Source: an uncultured Clostridiaceae bacterium (GTDB taxonomy: Bacteria; Bacillota; Clostridia; TANB77; CAG-508). From it: a DNA stretch of 11,194 bases. The position numbers were made by a program, and so were the translations under genes. The stretch lies in the NCBI GenBank assembly GCA_958417695.1, contig CATZDQ010000039.1, forward strand, positions 1-11,194, in the 5' to 3' direction. The notes beneath the pieces are model-generated. The model was not told the origin of the DNA. It saw only the letters and a program-made list of their open reading frames with translations, and searched no databases. Below, in pieces: positions 1-7,041 of this stretch. Positions within the stretch are counted from its first letter, which is position 1, and every line of letters begins with the position of its first letter.

Positions 1-19
1 ATAATTTTAAATATTTCAT
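1..19 (-). CDS. cas5: Start of probable cas5 (type I-B), truncated by the window edge
   Basis: After the cas7 stop, the minus strand shows a Shine-Dalgarno-like AAAGGGTGA and then an ATG whose first codons read MKYLKL before the window ends. The start lies 13 nt past the cas7 stop, the same spacing as cas6 to cas8b. Type I-B operons of the Cst1/Cst2 kind normally run cas6-cas8b-cas7-cas5-cas3, and Cas5 proteins often begin with a short hydrophobic and basic beta strand like this one. Cas5 would cap the 5' handle of the crRNA in Cascade. The identity rests on gene order and six residues only, so it is an inference. Confidence 0.5.
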
Positions 20-32
20 GTTTTCACCCTTT

Positions 33-941
33 CTATGCTTCCATATGGTAATACTGCTCTACTTGTTTTTCTAAATTTTCAAAAAATTCTTGTATACCTG
101 TCACTTTTTCAGGAAATATTTCTTCTATTTCTTGTATATTCTTAAAACTATCCTTAACAACTCCTACATATGTATCTTTTACAATTGCTTCTTCTCCTAT
201 TGTTAAGTCTAATGTATCTTTTAGCATATTGGTATTAATAGAAAACTCTCCATTTTTTCCTTCTAATTTTATTCTTCCTAAAAAGAAAGGAGAATTTAAA
301 GTATATATACCGCCTATTACAAATAGTGGACTTAAATTTTCTTCCCTACCTCTAATATCCCTATTTAATATTTTTACAATCTCTAATAATTCTTTTACTC
401 TTTTTGCTCTTGTAGCATTTTCCAATCTTATATCTCCGTCAACTCCAATCTTTGATAAATCGATTGTAATAGTATAGGTATAAAAACTTAAATGCTGCTC
501 AATGTTGGCTAAGTTAGGAAATACTTGTATTCTATCTGCTAACCCTTTATTATTAAGAAAATCCATGTCACTCTTATAATCTTCCAAGGAAATGGCATTG
601 CTAAGTCTTACAGCGGCACTTCTAGTTAAAGAATTACCTTCTTCTTTTTTAGCAGTTTTCATATAGCCAAATAAATCCATTTCCTCAGAATTTTCTATTG
701 TTACATCATTCCTAAACTGTATCGTTCCCTTAGAATCATCTACCACTTCTAAGTTCCAACCAAACATTTTATTTCCTAGTCTAGCAATATCATATCTTAA
801 AGCTTGTCTAGACGCAAATGTATAGACACTACCATCTCCTCTTGATAATTTTTTCAATTCAGAAATATTTCCAATTCCTTCTCCATAATTTAAACTTTGA
901 GCCTTAAAAATCATTGTTATACTTAATCCATTTTTATTCAT
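33..941 (-). CDS. cas7: Type I-B Cascade backbone protein Cas7 (Cst2/DevR family)
   Basis: 302 residues, the usual length for the Cst2/DevR branch of Cas7. The N-terminal part has the family pattern: a first beta strand (LSITMIFKAQSLNYGE), then GNISELKK, then SRQALRYDIAR at about residues 43-53. A SLTRSAAVRLSNAI segment follows near residues 104-117. In Cascade, several copies of Cas7 polymerise along the crRNA spacer and hold it for base-pairing with target DNA. The start is MNKNG, because AAGAGGAGGT (about 949-958) lies a short distance upstream. The gene overlaps the end of cas8b by 8 nt, which suggests translational coupling. A gene starting MKYLKL (probable cas5) follows after 13 nt. Nothing looks broken. 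The family assignment is firm; the exact I-B subtype follows from the neighbouring Cst1-type Cas8b. Confidence 0.92.
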   Translation of the reverse strand: MNKNGLSITMIFKAQSLNYGEGIGNISELKKLSRGDGSVYTFASRQALRYDIARLGNKMFGWNLEVVDDSKGTIQFRNDVTIENSEEMDLFGYMKTAKKEEGNSLTRSAAVRLSNAISLEDYKSDMDFLNNKGLADRIQVFPNLANIEQHLSFYTYTITIDLSKIGVDGDIRLENATRAKRVKELLEIVKILNRDIRGREENLSPLFVIGGIYTLNSPFFLGRIKLEGKNGEFSINTNMLKDTLDLTIGEEAIVKDTYVGVVKDSFKNIQEIEEIFPEKVTGIQEFFENLEKQVEQYYHMEA

Positions 942-2793
942 TATTTTGTACCTCCTCTTTTTTTCTATAAGATATTAAACCTGATATAAAGCTTTGTCCT
1001 ACAGCTTCATAGTCTAATGTACTATCTTTCATAATATCTAAGAAAATAGGAGAAATCTCTTTTCCCATAGATATATGAATTCTTAAAATTGTATCCATTA
1101 ACTCTTTTTTGTTTCCCAGTCTTATAAAATTAAGCATTTTATAAATATAACTATCTAATTTATTAGATTCACCTTTTGCTTTTAATTCTTCATGAATTTC
1201 CACACCTAAATTATACAAAACTGTTATTTTGGCATTATTTTTTTTAATTTGTTCTTCCACATCTATATCCTCCTTTTTCAATAAATTTAGAGTTATTCTT
1301 ATCTTTGTAGCTAAATAGGAATAAAAACCAAATGAATTATCTTTACTTAATTCTTCTCTTAATCTGTCATTAATTATATATTTAATATCTTTATCCTTTA
1401 ATATATAATCTACAATTTGTAAACGGTAAGTGTAATCTTGTATTATATTTAACATAGAAGAAGCATATTGTACAAAAAATCGTGCTACATATCGCTTAAT
1501 GTTAAAATATTGAATCCTACTGTATGCACCATATTCTGTTTCAAATTCTACTACAAAGATATTTTCTAATTGCCACTCACTAATTTCTTTGTTTTGTTTT
1601 ACAATATCTAATAATAAGTCTGCATAAGGATTATTTATACTTTTTTCTTTTCTAGCATTTCCACTGAAATGATTATTCGTCTTTAACAGTTCTTCTACAC
1701 TCGTATCATAATTTACAAAACTTAATAATTCTTTTTCTTTATAGACAAATTTGCCTTGTGCTATTTCCTTAACTATTTTTGAAATACTGGTAATTCCTGC
1801 AGGAATACAAAATAAGATTAATTTACAAATATCACAAATAGGGAAATTAGCATTTTGATTCCAAAAAAAGTTTTTCATATTATCGCTACTAATAGCTAGT
1901 GGAACAAAATTACTTTCAGAATAGTTTCCAGTCATAACATGCTCATTTTCACACAAAGAACAACTTTCAGAAGTTTTTTCTTTTAAATATTTTTGTATTT
2001 CTTCTATAGTTTTATTTTTATCTATATATTTTTGTATATTTGTATAAATTTGAGCTACTTCCTTTGTAATTTTATTATCTTTTATTTTTGTTTCAATTAT
2101 CTGCTGTATTTCTTCTACACGGTACAATCCATTAATAATTTCTTGAATAAAATCTAATTCTATAATATTACTAATATAATCTTTATACATTACTTCTTCT
2201 TGTTCTTCAAAGCTTAATGCTGTTTTCAATACATTTAAGAAACTCGGTTGTCCAAAATAATTTTTAGATAATACACTTTTAAAAGAATTCATAGTTACAA
2301 TTTTATTAATTTTTTCTTTTTGCATTTCTGTAATTAATTCATTTTGTATGCTATCTAACTGTTCTATTTGTTCTTTCGTTCTAATGTCATCTATTTGATT
2401 ATATTGTTCTAACATATTTTCATAAGATTCCTGATTAATTTTTTTAACTTTATCTAAATATGTCTTTATAACCGCTTTTATATATTTTTTCTCTGACTTT
2501 ATTTTTTCTTGTATATTTTTCTTCTCTGTAACTTGTTCTGATTCTCTTTCTAAATTATTTCTAATTTTAGAAAAAGATATTTTTATTTTTTCAGCATTTT
2601 TTTCTGCTACATTATAAATATCGTAAAAATATGTAAAATATAATTGATGAAAATTCTTCAAATCTTTTGTATCAAATTCAATAAAATTTGTACCTATTGT
2701 AATACATTGATTTTTGCTATGTTCCCATATTCTCAGAAATCCAATAACACCTGCATTAAAAAACCATTCTCTTAGATATACTTTTACTTTCAT
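934..2793 (-). CDS. cas8b: Type I-B Cascade large subunit Cas8b (Cst1, CXXC-CXXC family)
   Basis: 619 residues. Two CxxC pairs, C278/C281 (CSLC) and C320/C323 (CDIC), form the zinc-ribbon-like signature of the CXXC-CXXC protein Cst1, now called Cas8b1. The start MKVKVYLREWFFNAGVIGFLR matches the conserved N-terminal strand and 'GxxGxxR' pattern of this family. Residues about 60-165 are rich in Lys, Glu and Gln and are probably helical or coiled coil. The large subunit is expected to recognise the PAM and to help recruit Cas3. The start is fixed by AAAGGAGGAG (2797-2806), which directly follows the cas6 stop. The 3' end overlaps cas7 by 8 nt, so cas6-cas8b-cas7 is one operon. The sequence is intact. 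Large subunits diverge quickly, so the assignment rests on the cysteine pairs, N-terminus, size and position. Confidence 0.88.
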   Translation of the reverse strand: MKVKVYLREWFFNAGVIGFLRIWEHSKNQCITIGTNFIEFDTKDLKNFHQLYFTYFYDIYNVAEKNAEKIKISFSKIRNNLERESEQVTEKKNIQEKIKSEKKYIKAVIKTYLDKVKKINQESYENMLEQYNQIDDIRTKEQIEQLDSIQNELITEMQKEKINKIVTMNSFKSVLSKNYFGQPSFLNVLKTALSFEEQEEVMYKDYISNIIELDFIQEIINGLYRVEEIQQIIETKIKDNKITKEVAQIYTNIQKYIDKNKTIEEIQKYLKEKTSESCSLCENEHVMTGNYSESNFVPLAISSDNMKNFFWNQNANFPICDICKLILFCIPAGITSISKIVKEIAQGKFVYKEKELLSFVNYDTSVEELLKTNNHFSGNARKEKSINNPYADLLLDIVKQNKEISEWQLENIFVVEFETEYGAYSRIQYFNIKRYVARFFVQYASSMLNIIQDYTYRLQIVDYILKDKDIKYIINDRLREELSKDNSFGFYSYLATKIRITLNLLKKEDIDVEEQIKKNNAKITVLYNLGVEIHEELKAKGESNKLDSYIYKMLNFIRLGNKKELMDTILRIHISMGKEISPIFLDIMKDSTLDYEAVGQSFISGLISYRKKEEVQNNE

Positions 2794-2806
2794 TTACTCC
2801 TCCTTT

Positions 2807-3520
2807 CTAACATATTTCAAACACGCCAAATCCCATTGCCTTTTTAGCACCAAATCCTGCCTTATATAGGTAATCCAATAATTCTATTTTTCCTTCTAAT
2901 TGAAAAATACCTATAGAACATTCCAACATCTTCTCGTAAACAGGAATTACGATTTTCTTAGCTTGTACTGGATTTATATCAAATTTTTCTAGAAGATGTT
3001 TATCTAGATTTTCTGCTTGTAACTGTTCTTCTATATTAATATAAAGATATTTTTTAAATTCTTCTCTATCATAAGCATAATACATATCCTTTAAAGTCTC
3101 TCTATTATGATTTCTAACGACTAATGGTGATGCCATTTTTATAGTTATTTTTTCTGTTACGATTTCTTTTTCTGGAATCATTATCAGTTGTATTAATGTC
3201 ATAGAGTTTTGAAATAAAGAAAACTTTTTGAATTTTTGCCCTAGAAAAGAATTATATAAGTGTAGAGCATGACTATAGTTATAAGCTGAAAATAAAATAG
3301 AGAATTGATTATCTTTCATAATAATTTCTTCTTTTTCAAATTGAGGCGCAGATAAAATAGGTGCAAAAGTAAATGTCTTTTTCTGATTTGCATGATAAAT
3401 CTCTTGAAATAAATTTTCGTCATATGTTTGTATGGCATGTTTAATCCAACTAATAATACCTTTTCTATATTGAATATCCAATTTTGGGTTTTCTAGTTTA
3501 AAAACTAATTTTAATCTCAT
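2807..3520 (-). CDS. cas6: CRISPR RNA-processing endoribonuclease Cas6 (type I-B)
   Basis: 237 residues, normal for Cas6. The C-terminus GFGAKKAMGFGVFEIC (222-237) is the glycine-rich loop typical of Cas6 (GxGxxxxxGxG). Near the N-terminus, YHANQKKTFTFAPIL (42-56) matches the 'H...KxFTFSxL' region, so H43 is the likely general-base histidine; H28 is an alternative. Cas6 cuts the repeat in pre-crRNA and usually stays bound to the 3' hairpin. It is the first gene of the operon, and its start has a very strong Shine-Dalgarno, AAAGGAGGTGA (3525-3535). cas8b follows after 13 nt. No array is visible in the window, so its repeat cannot be read here. No frameshift or missing motif was seen. Confidence 0.9.
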   Translation of the reverse strand: MRLKLVFKLENPKLDIQYRKGIISWIKHAIQTYDENLFQEIYHANQKKTFTFAPILSAPQFEKEEIIMKDNQFSILFSAYNYSHALHLYNSFLGQKFKKFSLFQNSMTLIQLIMIPEKEIVTEKITIKMASPLVVRNHNRETLKDMYYAYDREEFKKYLYINIEEQLQAENLDKHLLEKFDINPVQAKKIVIPVYEKMLECSIGIFQLEGKIELLDYLYKAGFGAKKAMGFGVFEIC

Positions 3521-3524
3521 GTTT

Positions 3525-3579
3525 TCACCTCCTTTATCTCTGTACTATTTTGTCCTTCTTTGTCTCTTTTTGTATTATA
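3525..3579 (-). promoter_or_regulatory. cas operon -10 box and ribosome binding site
   Basis: On the minus strand a perfect TATAAT lies at 3574-3579, about 54 bp before the cas6 ATG. AAAGGAGGTGA lies at 3525-3535. A proper -35 is missing at 16-18 bp spacing (CAGTAT at 17 bp). The nearest TTGACA-like hexamer, TCGACA at 3601-3606, is 21 bp away. The promoter may therefore be weak or depend on an activator. Confidence 0.5.
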
Positions 3580-3609
3580 CAAACTTAAAAGTGAAAATAC
3601 TGTCGAATT

Positions 3610-3624
3610 TTGTAATGTTTACAA
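3610..3624. promoter_or_regulatory. Palindrome upstream of the cas promoter, candidate operator
   Basis: TTGTAA-TGT-TTACAA is an inverted repeat with 6-bp arms and a 3-bp centre. Relative to the cas6 -10 box it falls at roughly -43 to -57, where an activator would bind. A further TTGTAAA lies at 3642-3648 and can also pair with TTTACAA at 3618-3624. The repeat could instead be the weak 3' hairpin of the upstream gene, but no U tract follows it. Confidence 0.35.
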
Positions 3625-3658
3625 CTTATTTCACAATTTTTTTGTAAAAACCTATTTT

Positions 3659-3934
3659 TTATTCTCTTGGCAAATTTAATAAGTCATCCATAGAATAAGT
3701 AGTTGTTTCTGCACAGACATATTTCTCTCCATCTCCATTTAATACAGCTTTTAAACGTGGATATGGTTTAACATTTACATATATGACTCTGTCTTGATTT
3801 TTTATGAAGTCATATACAGCATCTTTTTTATAGTAACCACTTTTTGGGTAGCCTTCTAGATAAATAGAATCTATTTCTAATAAATTCTCTGATTGCCTAC
3901 AACCGCTTTTCATTTTAATTGTTGTTGCTTTCAT
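3659..3934 (-). CDS. Small DUF3892-like protein
   Basis: 91 residues with no signal peptide or membrane segment. The C-terminal half, GEKYVCAETTTYSMDDLLNLPRE, matches the usual end of DUF3892 proteins (EKYVRS..ND...DNLLNLPR). The middle has a predicted strand, IYVNVKPYPRLKAVLNGDG. The function of the family is not known; members are small and common in Clostridia and Bacilli. The start is supported by TAGAGGAGGG (3941-3950), 7 nt before the ATG. The gene points the same way as the cas operon and ends about 140 bp before cas6. That gap holds the cas -10 box and a palindrome, so the two are probably separate transcripts, with some read-through possible. Whether it has anything to do with CRISPR function is unknown. 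Confidence 0.7.
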   Translation of the reverse strand: MKATTIKMKSGCRQSENLLEIDSIYLEGYPKSGYYKKDAVYDFIKNQDRVIYVNVKPYPRLKAVLNGDGEKYVCAETTTYSMDDLLNLPRE

Positions 3935-3950
3935 AAATTTCCCTCCTCTA

Positions 3951-4452
3951 ACTTAATGCAATGTAAAGTTCATCTATAAAAAATGTCTTAAAGTATTGAT
4001 ATTAAAGTATTTCGTCTAAAATATGTTTTCCTTCCTTAGACTAATCAACTATATATCTTCTTAACTAAAATCTATGTGCTTTTAAAATTTTATTTTTATA
4101 AAGCATATTATAATCAAGTCAGAAGATATGTCTTTATTAATTTATGTCCACCAGTTTTTCATATTTTACCTTACACTATCCAATTCATAATATTCCTTTC
4201 CTTCTACACTATTTAAATTAAACTTTTTTTTAAATACTCTAAATTTCTTATTTCTTTAAATTCCATTTTGTTTATATTCTATATTTCATATTTTGGATAT
4301 ATTATATCTCTTCTTTTACAAAATCATATATTGCTTACCAAAATGATAAAATAGTATTTTAGAGCAAATAATATTTTAAATAAATATAGTATTCACTGTA
4401 TGAATCTTCACATTTTATAACTAACATTTTTTTACAATTTTTCTACATATCC
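3951..4452. other. AT-rich non-coding stretch between the CRISPR and restriction modules
   Basis: About 500 bp without an ORF that has a ribosome binding site. Two direct copies of TTAAAGTATT lie 14 bp apart (3988-3997 and 4002-4011). Overlapping TATAAT boxes occur on both strands at 4107-4114. The minus copy (4107-4112) has AAGACA 16 bp upstream and could drive the DUF3892-like gene with a leader of about 170 nt; this is weak. No CRISPR repeats, tRNA or clear terminator was seen. Confidence 0.4.
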
Positions 4453-4481
4453 TTGCTCATTTCTACAAATTCTTATATAAT
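4453..4481 (+). promoter_or_regulatory. Promoter of the Sau3AI-type endonuclease gene
   Basis: TTGCTC (-35, 4453-4458), a 17-bp spacer and TATAAT (-10, 4476-4481) form a near-consensus sigma-A promoter. The expected transcription start, near 4488, coincides with the Shine-Dalgarno GGAGGA (4488-4493). The 5' leader would be only about 13 nt. Confidence 0.7.
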
Positions 4482-4500
4482 ATGCACGGAGGAAAATATT

Positions 4501-5886
4501 ATGGATAATTTACCTTACATAAAAAGTTCAAAAGAATCAATTGCTCAATATGCTCTTCATTTAAAAGGAAAAACATTTAAGGAAGTATTATTAAATGATT
4601 ACCATATAACAGATGAAGATAAATCTCTATTGCTTAAATTCTATAATAATCCTAAATCTAAAGGTTCTTTGGGGCAACTCATAGAAAAACATTTCTTCTT
4701 CTATGACATAAATAGTAAGTCTGAAGCTGATTTTAATGAAGCAGGAATTGAATTAAAAGTTACCCCCTATATGGTAAAGTCTAATGGAGATTTAAAAGCA
4801 AAAGAAAGACTAGTCCTAACCGTTATTAATTATATGACGGATTATAAAGAAGAAAACTTTCTAAAAAGTCATGTATATGAAAAATGTTCTCTCATGCTTT
4901 TAGTTTATTATCTATATGAATCAAATAAAGAGAGATTAGATTATTCCATAAATTACATTAAGCTCTTTCAATTTACAAAAGAAGATTTAGAAATTATAAA
5001 AAATGATTATAAAATAATTATAGATAAAATAAGAAATGGAAAGGCAGAAGAAATATCTGAAGGAGATACAAATTATTTAGGTGCTTGTACAAAAGGTGCT
5101 AACGCCAATTCTCTAAGAAAGCAGCCTTTTAGTAAGCACAAAGCTATGCAAAGAGCTTTCTGCTTAAAAAATTCTTATATGTCTTATATTCTAAATCATT
5201 ATATTATAAATAAAACTGAAGAATATGAGTCGGTAGTAAAAGACGCTAACATCTTAAAAGAAAAAACTCTAGAACAATATGTCATCAGTAAACTCGAACC
5301 CTACTATTACCAAGATATAGAACTTTTAAAACATAAATTCCATATTTCCTATCAGATTACTAATAAATCTTTCACATATTTACTCGCAAAAGGAATGCTA
5401 GAAGTTGTTAATGAAAAAATCGAAGAATTTGAAAAAGCTAATATTAAGATTAAAGCGATTAGATTAAAGCCAGATGGCACACCAAAAGAATCTATGTCTT
5501 TTCCAACCTTCAAATATACTGAAATTGTAAAAGAAAACTGGCTAAATTCTGAACTTTATGAGACTTTTTCAACTACTAAATATCTATTTATGATATATCA
5601 GTATATAGATGATAATAATTTAGTCTTTAAGAAAGCTATGTTTTGGAATGTACCAGAGAAAGATTTAAATACGGAAATAAAAAGGGTTTGGGAAAATACT
5701 ATAGAAAAAATAAAAAATAATGAATATGACAATTTACCAAAAATATCAGAAAGCCCTATATTACATGTTAGACCTCATGCCAGAAATGCACAAGATACTT
5801 ATCCCACACTAGATGGTAAACAAGCAATAAAAAAATGTTTTTGGCTAAATGCAAATTATATAAAACAACAGATAGGAGGAAATTGA
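4501..5886 (+). CDS. Type II restriction endonuclease, Sau3AI/MutH family (GATC)
   Basis: 461 residues, close to Sau3AI (about 490). The N-terminal MutH-like domain has KGSLGQLIEKHFF (54-66, conserved E62), then D77-x6-E84-x-K86 in EADFNEAGIELKVTPY, the PD-(D/E)XK catalytic residues with the same D-E-K spacing as MutH. TNYLGACTKGAN (190-201) and KAMQRAFCLKNSYMSYIL (214-231) are also typical of Sau3AI. Residues about 250-461 look like the second, non-catalytic MutH-like half, with FSTTKYLFMIYQ near 356-367. Sau3AI cuts before G in GATC and is blocked by C5 methylation, which fits the cytosine methyltransferase next door. The start at 4501 is chosen because GGAGGA (4488-4493) lies 7 nt upstream and the promoter covers the 16 extra codons of the longer frame. 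The specificity is inferred from the family. Confidence 0.9.
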   Translation: MDNLPYIKSSKESIAQYALHLKGKTFKEVLLNDYHITDEDKSLLLKFYNNPKSKGSLGQLIEKHFFFYDINSKSEADFNEAGIELKVTPYMVKSNGDLKAKERLVLTVINYMTDYKEENFLKSHVYEKCSLMLLVYYLYESNKERLDYSINYIKLFQFTKEDLEIIKNDYKIIIDKIRNGKAEEISEGDTNYLGACTKGANANSLRKQPFSKHKAMQRAFCLKNSYMSYILNHYIINKTEEYESVVKDANILKEKTLEQYVISKLEPYYYQDIELLKHKFHISYQITNKSFTYLLAKGMLEVVNEKIEEFEKANIKIKAIRLKPDGTPKESMSFPTFKYTEIVKENWLNSELYETFSTTKYLFMIYQYIDDNNLVFKKAMFWNVPEKDLNTEIKRVWENTIEKIKNNEYDNLPKISESPILHVRPHARNAQDTYPTLDGKQAIKKCFWLNANYIKQQIGGN

Positions 5887-5888
5887 TT

Positions 5889-7022
5889 ATGGCAGGATAT
5901 ATTTTTTCATTGGGAAAGGATAATGCAAAAGAAATTTTAAAAAATTGTATATATAATGGCTGCTACTCAACAAATATGAAACCAATAACTGCATCTACAA
6001 GAAATTTTATACCATTTGAAGGTACGTTTGCAGATTATTGTAGTATGAAGCCTGGAGATAATATATATTTCTTTACTAATAGGAAAATATTTGGTATTGG
6101 AGAATTAATTTGTATTGGTAATGATTGTAAATTTGTCAATTATCCGACAGCTTCTAATCCAGTTCAGGAGGATTATAGCAAAATATCTGAAGAAATGATA
6201 TTAAATGATGGCGCTTTGAATGTTAACAATCGTTGGATATGCATTTTTAAACCTGCACCATGTTTTTACTGTACACCAGTAGACATGGACGATGTTCTTT
6301 CCTATAAGCCTAGTACTTTTAAGAGTTTAAGAACATTTTGGAAAAAATCATTTACCAAAATAGACGATGAAGAGAACAACTCCTTAAAGGAATTTATATT
6401 ATTACGTAATCAAAATACTATTGATACATATGAATTTTCTTCAGACTTTCATAAAAGAAATGAAAGTAAATTTAAAAATGAAGATTATTTATTATCTTAT
6501 AAACCCATTCTTGCTTTTTCATCTACACAGGATAATATAATAAAACATGAAATGGCACTAGAATCGGCTGTAATCTTGGAATTGTCTAATAATAAGCATT
6601 CACCTTTTGGTAACTGGGATTACATCTCTCATCAAGTAGAAGCTTCTCCTTTCAAACCTATAGATTATATGGATAAAATTGATATTTTTGGATATAAGTT
6701 TCTACCAGATACAAAGATAATTTCTAAATATTTGATTATAGAAAATAAAAATGAAGAAGCAACCATAGAAACCGCTGAACAAATAAGTAAATATGTCGAT
6801 TGGGTAGTAAAAAACTATGCTTATGGAAATTATGAAATGGTAGAAGCATATATTGTTGCACCTAGTTTTTCAGATAATTTACTAAAAAATGGGAAGTTTG
6901 TTGTTGAGAGAAAATATATCATTTCTAGCCATCCTGTGGAAAGTAAAACATGGAATAATTTAAATTACGTTTCTTATTGTTATTCGAATAATAAAATACT
7001 ATTTGAAAAAGAAGGAATTTAG
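5889..7022 (+). CDS. PD-(D/E)XK nuclease with PUA/EVE-like N-terminal part, restriction companion
   Basis: 377 residues. I do not recognise a named family for the whole protein. The C-terminal part (about 215-330) shows a PD-(D/E)XK nuclease core: E225 in HEMALE, D265 in DKIDIFGYK, E285-N286-K287 in YLIIENKNEE, then AEQISKYVDWV (296-306). This resembles NucS/DUF91-like nucleases. The N-terminal part (1-130) holds FEGTFADYCSMKPGDNIYFFTNRKIFGIGEL (43-73), which resembles PUA-superfamily (EVE/ASCH-like) domains, several of which read modified bases. The start at 5889 has AGGAGGA (5874-5880) inside the end of the endonuclease gene and lies 2 nt after its stop, so the two are one operon. A role in cutting modified or partly restricted DNA is inference; a specificity or regulatory subunit is also possible. 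The last 12 codons run into a two-way terminator. Confidence 0.7.
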   Translation: MAGYIFSLGKDNAKEILKNCIYNGCYSTNMKPITASTRNFIPFEGTFADYCSMKPGDNIYFFTNRKIFGIGELICIGNDCKFVNYPTASNPVQEDYSKISEEMILNDGALNVNNRWICIFKPAPCFYCTPVDMDDVLSYKPSTFKSLRTFWKKSFTKIDDEENNSLKEFILLRNQNTIDTYEFSSDFHKRNESKFKNEDYLLSYKPILAFSSTQDNIIKHEMALESAVILELSNNKHSPFGNWDYISHQVEASPFKPIDYMDKIDIFGYKFLPDTKIISKYLIIENKNEEATIETAEQISKYVDWVVKNYAYGNYEMVEAYIVAPSFSDNLLKNGKFVVERKYIISSHPVESKTWNNLNYVSYCYSNNKILFEKEGI

Positions 7023-7041
7023 TTTCCTTCTTTTTCAAATA
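7000..7041. terminator. Two-way terminator-like inverted repeat across both gene ends
   Basis: An 18-bp perfect inverted repeat (7000-7017 with 7024-7041, 6-nt loop) covers the last codons and stops of the two convergent genes. Both arms contain GAAGGAA/TTCCTTC followed by TTTTTC, so either transcript could fold a hairpin with a run of U. The stem is poor in G+C, so termination strength is uncertain. Confidence 0.65.

Noticed and set aside
229..477. Plus-strand open frame of 82 codons
   Set aside because: It lies entirely antisense to cas7, has no ribosome binding site, and its protein resembles nothing.
3618..3648. Hairpin TTTACAA/TTGTAAA as a terminator of the DUF3892-like gene
   Set aside because: The stem is AT-only, the loop is 17 nt, and no U tract follows in the minus direction.
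4453..4500. Longer N-terminus for the Sau3AI-type enzyme starting at TTG 4453
   Set aside because: The promoter -35 and -10 occupy this stretch, and a good Shine-Dalgarno serves the ATG at 4501.
3521..4500. Possible CRISPR array or leader beside the cas operon
   Set aside because: No repeat of 28-37 bp recurs; only two 10-bp AT-rich direct repeats were found.
5835..5888. Longer N-terminus for the accessory nuclease overlapping the endonuclease gene
   Set aside because: The AGGAGGA at 5874-5880 is well spaced for the ATG at 5889, and the extra residues are an out-of-frame reading of the endonuclease end.
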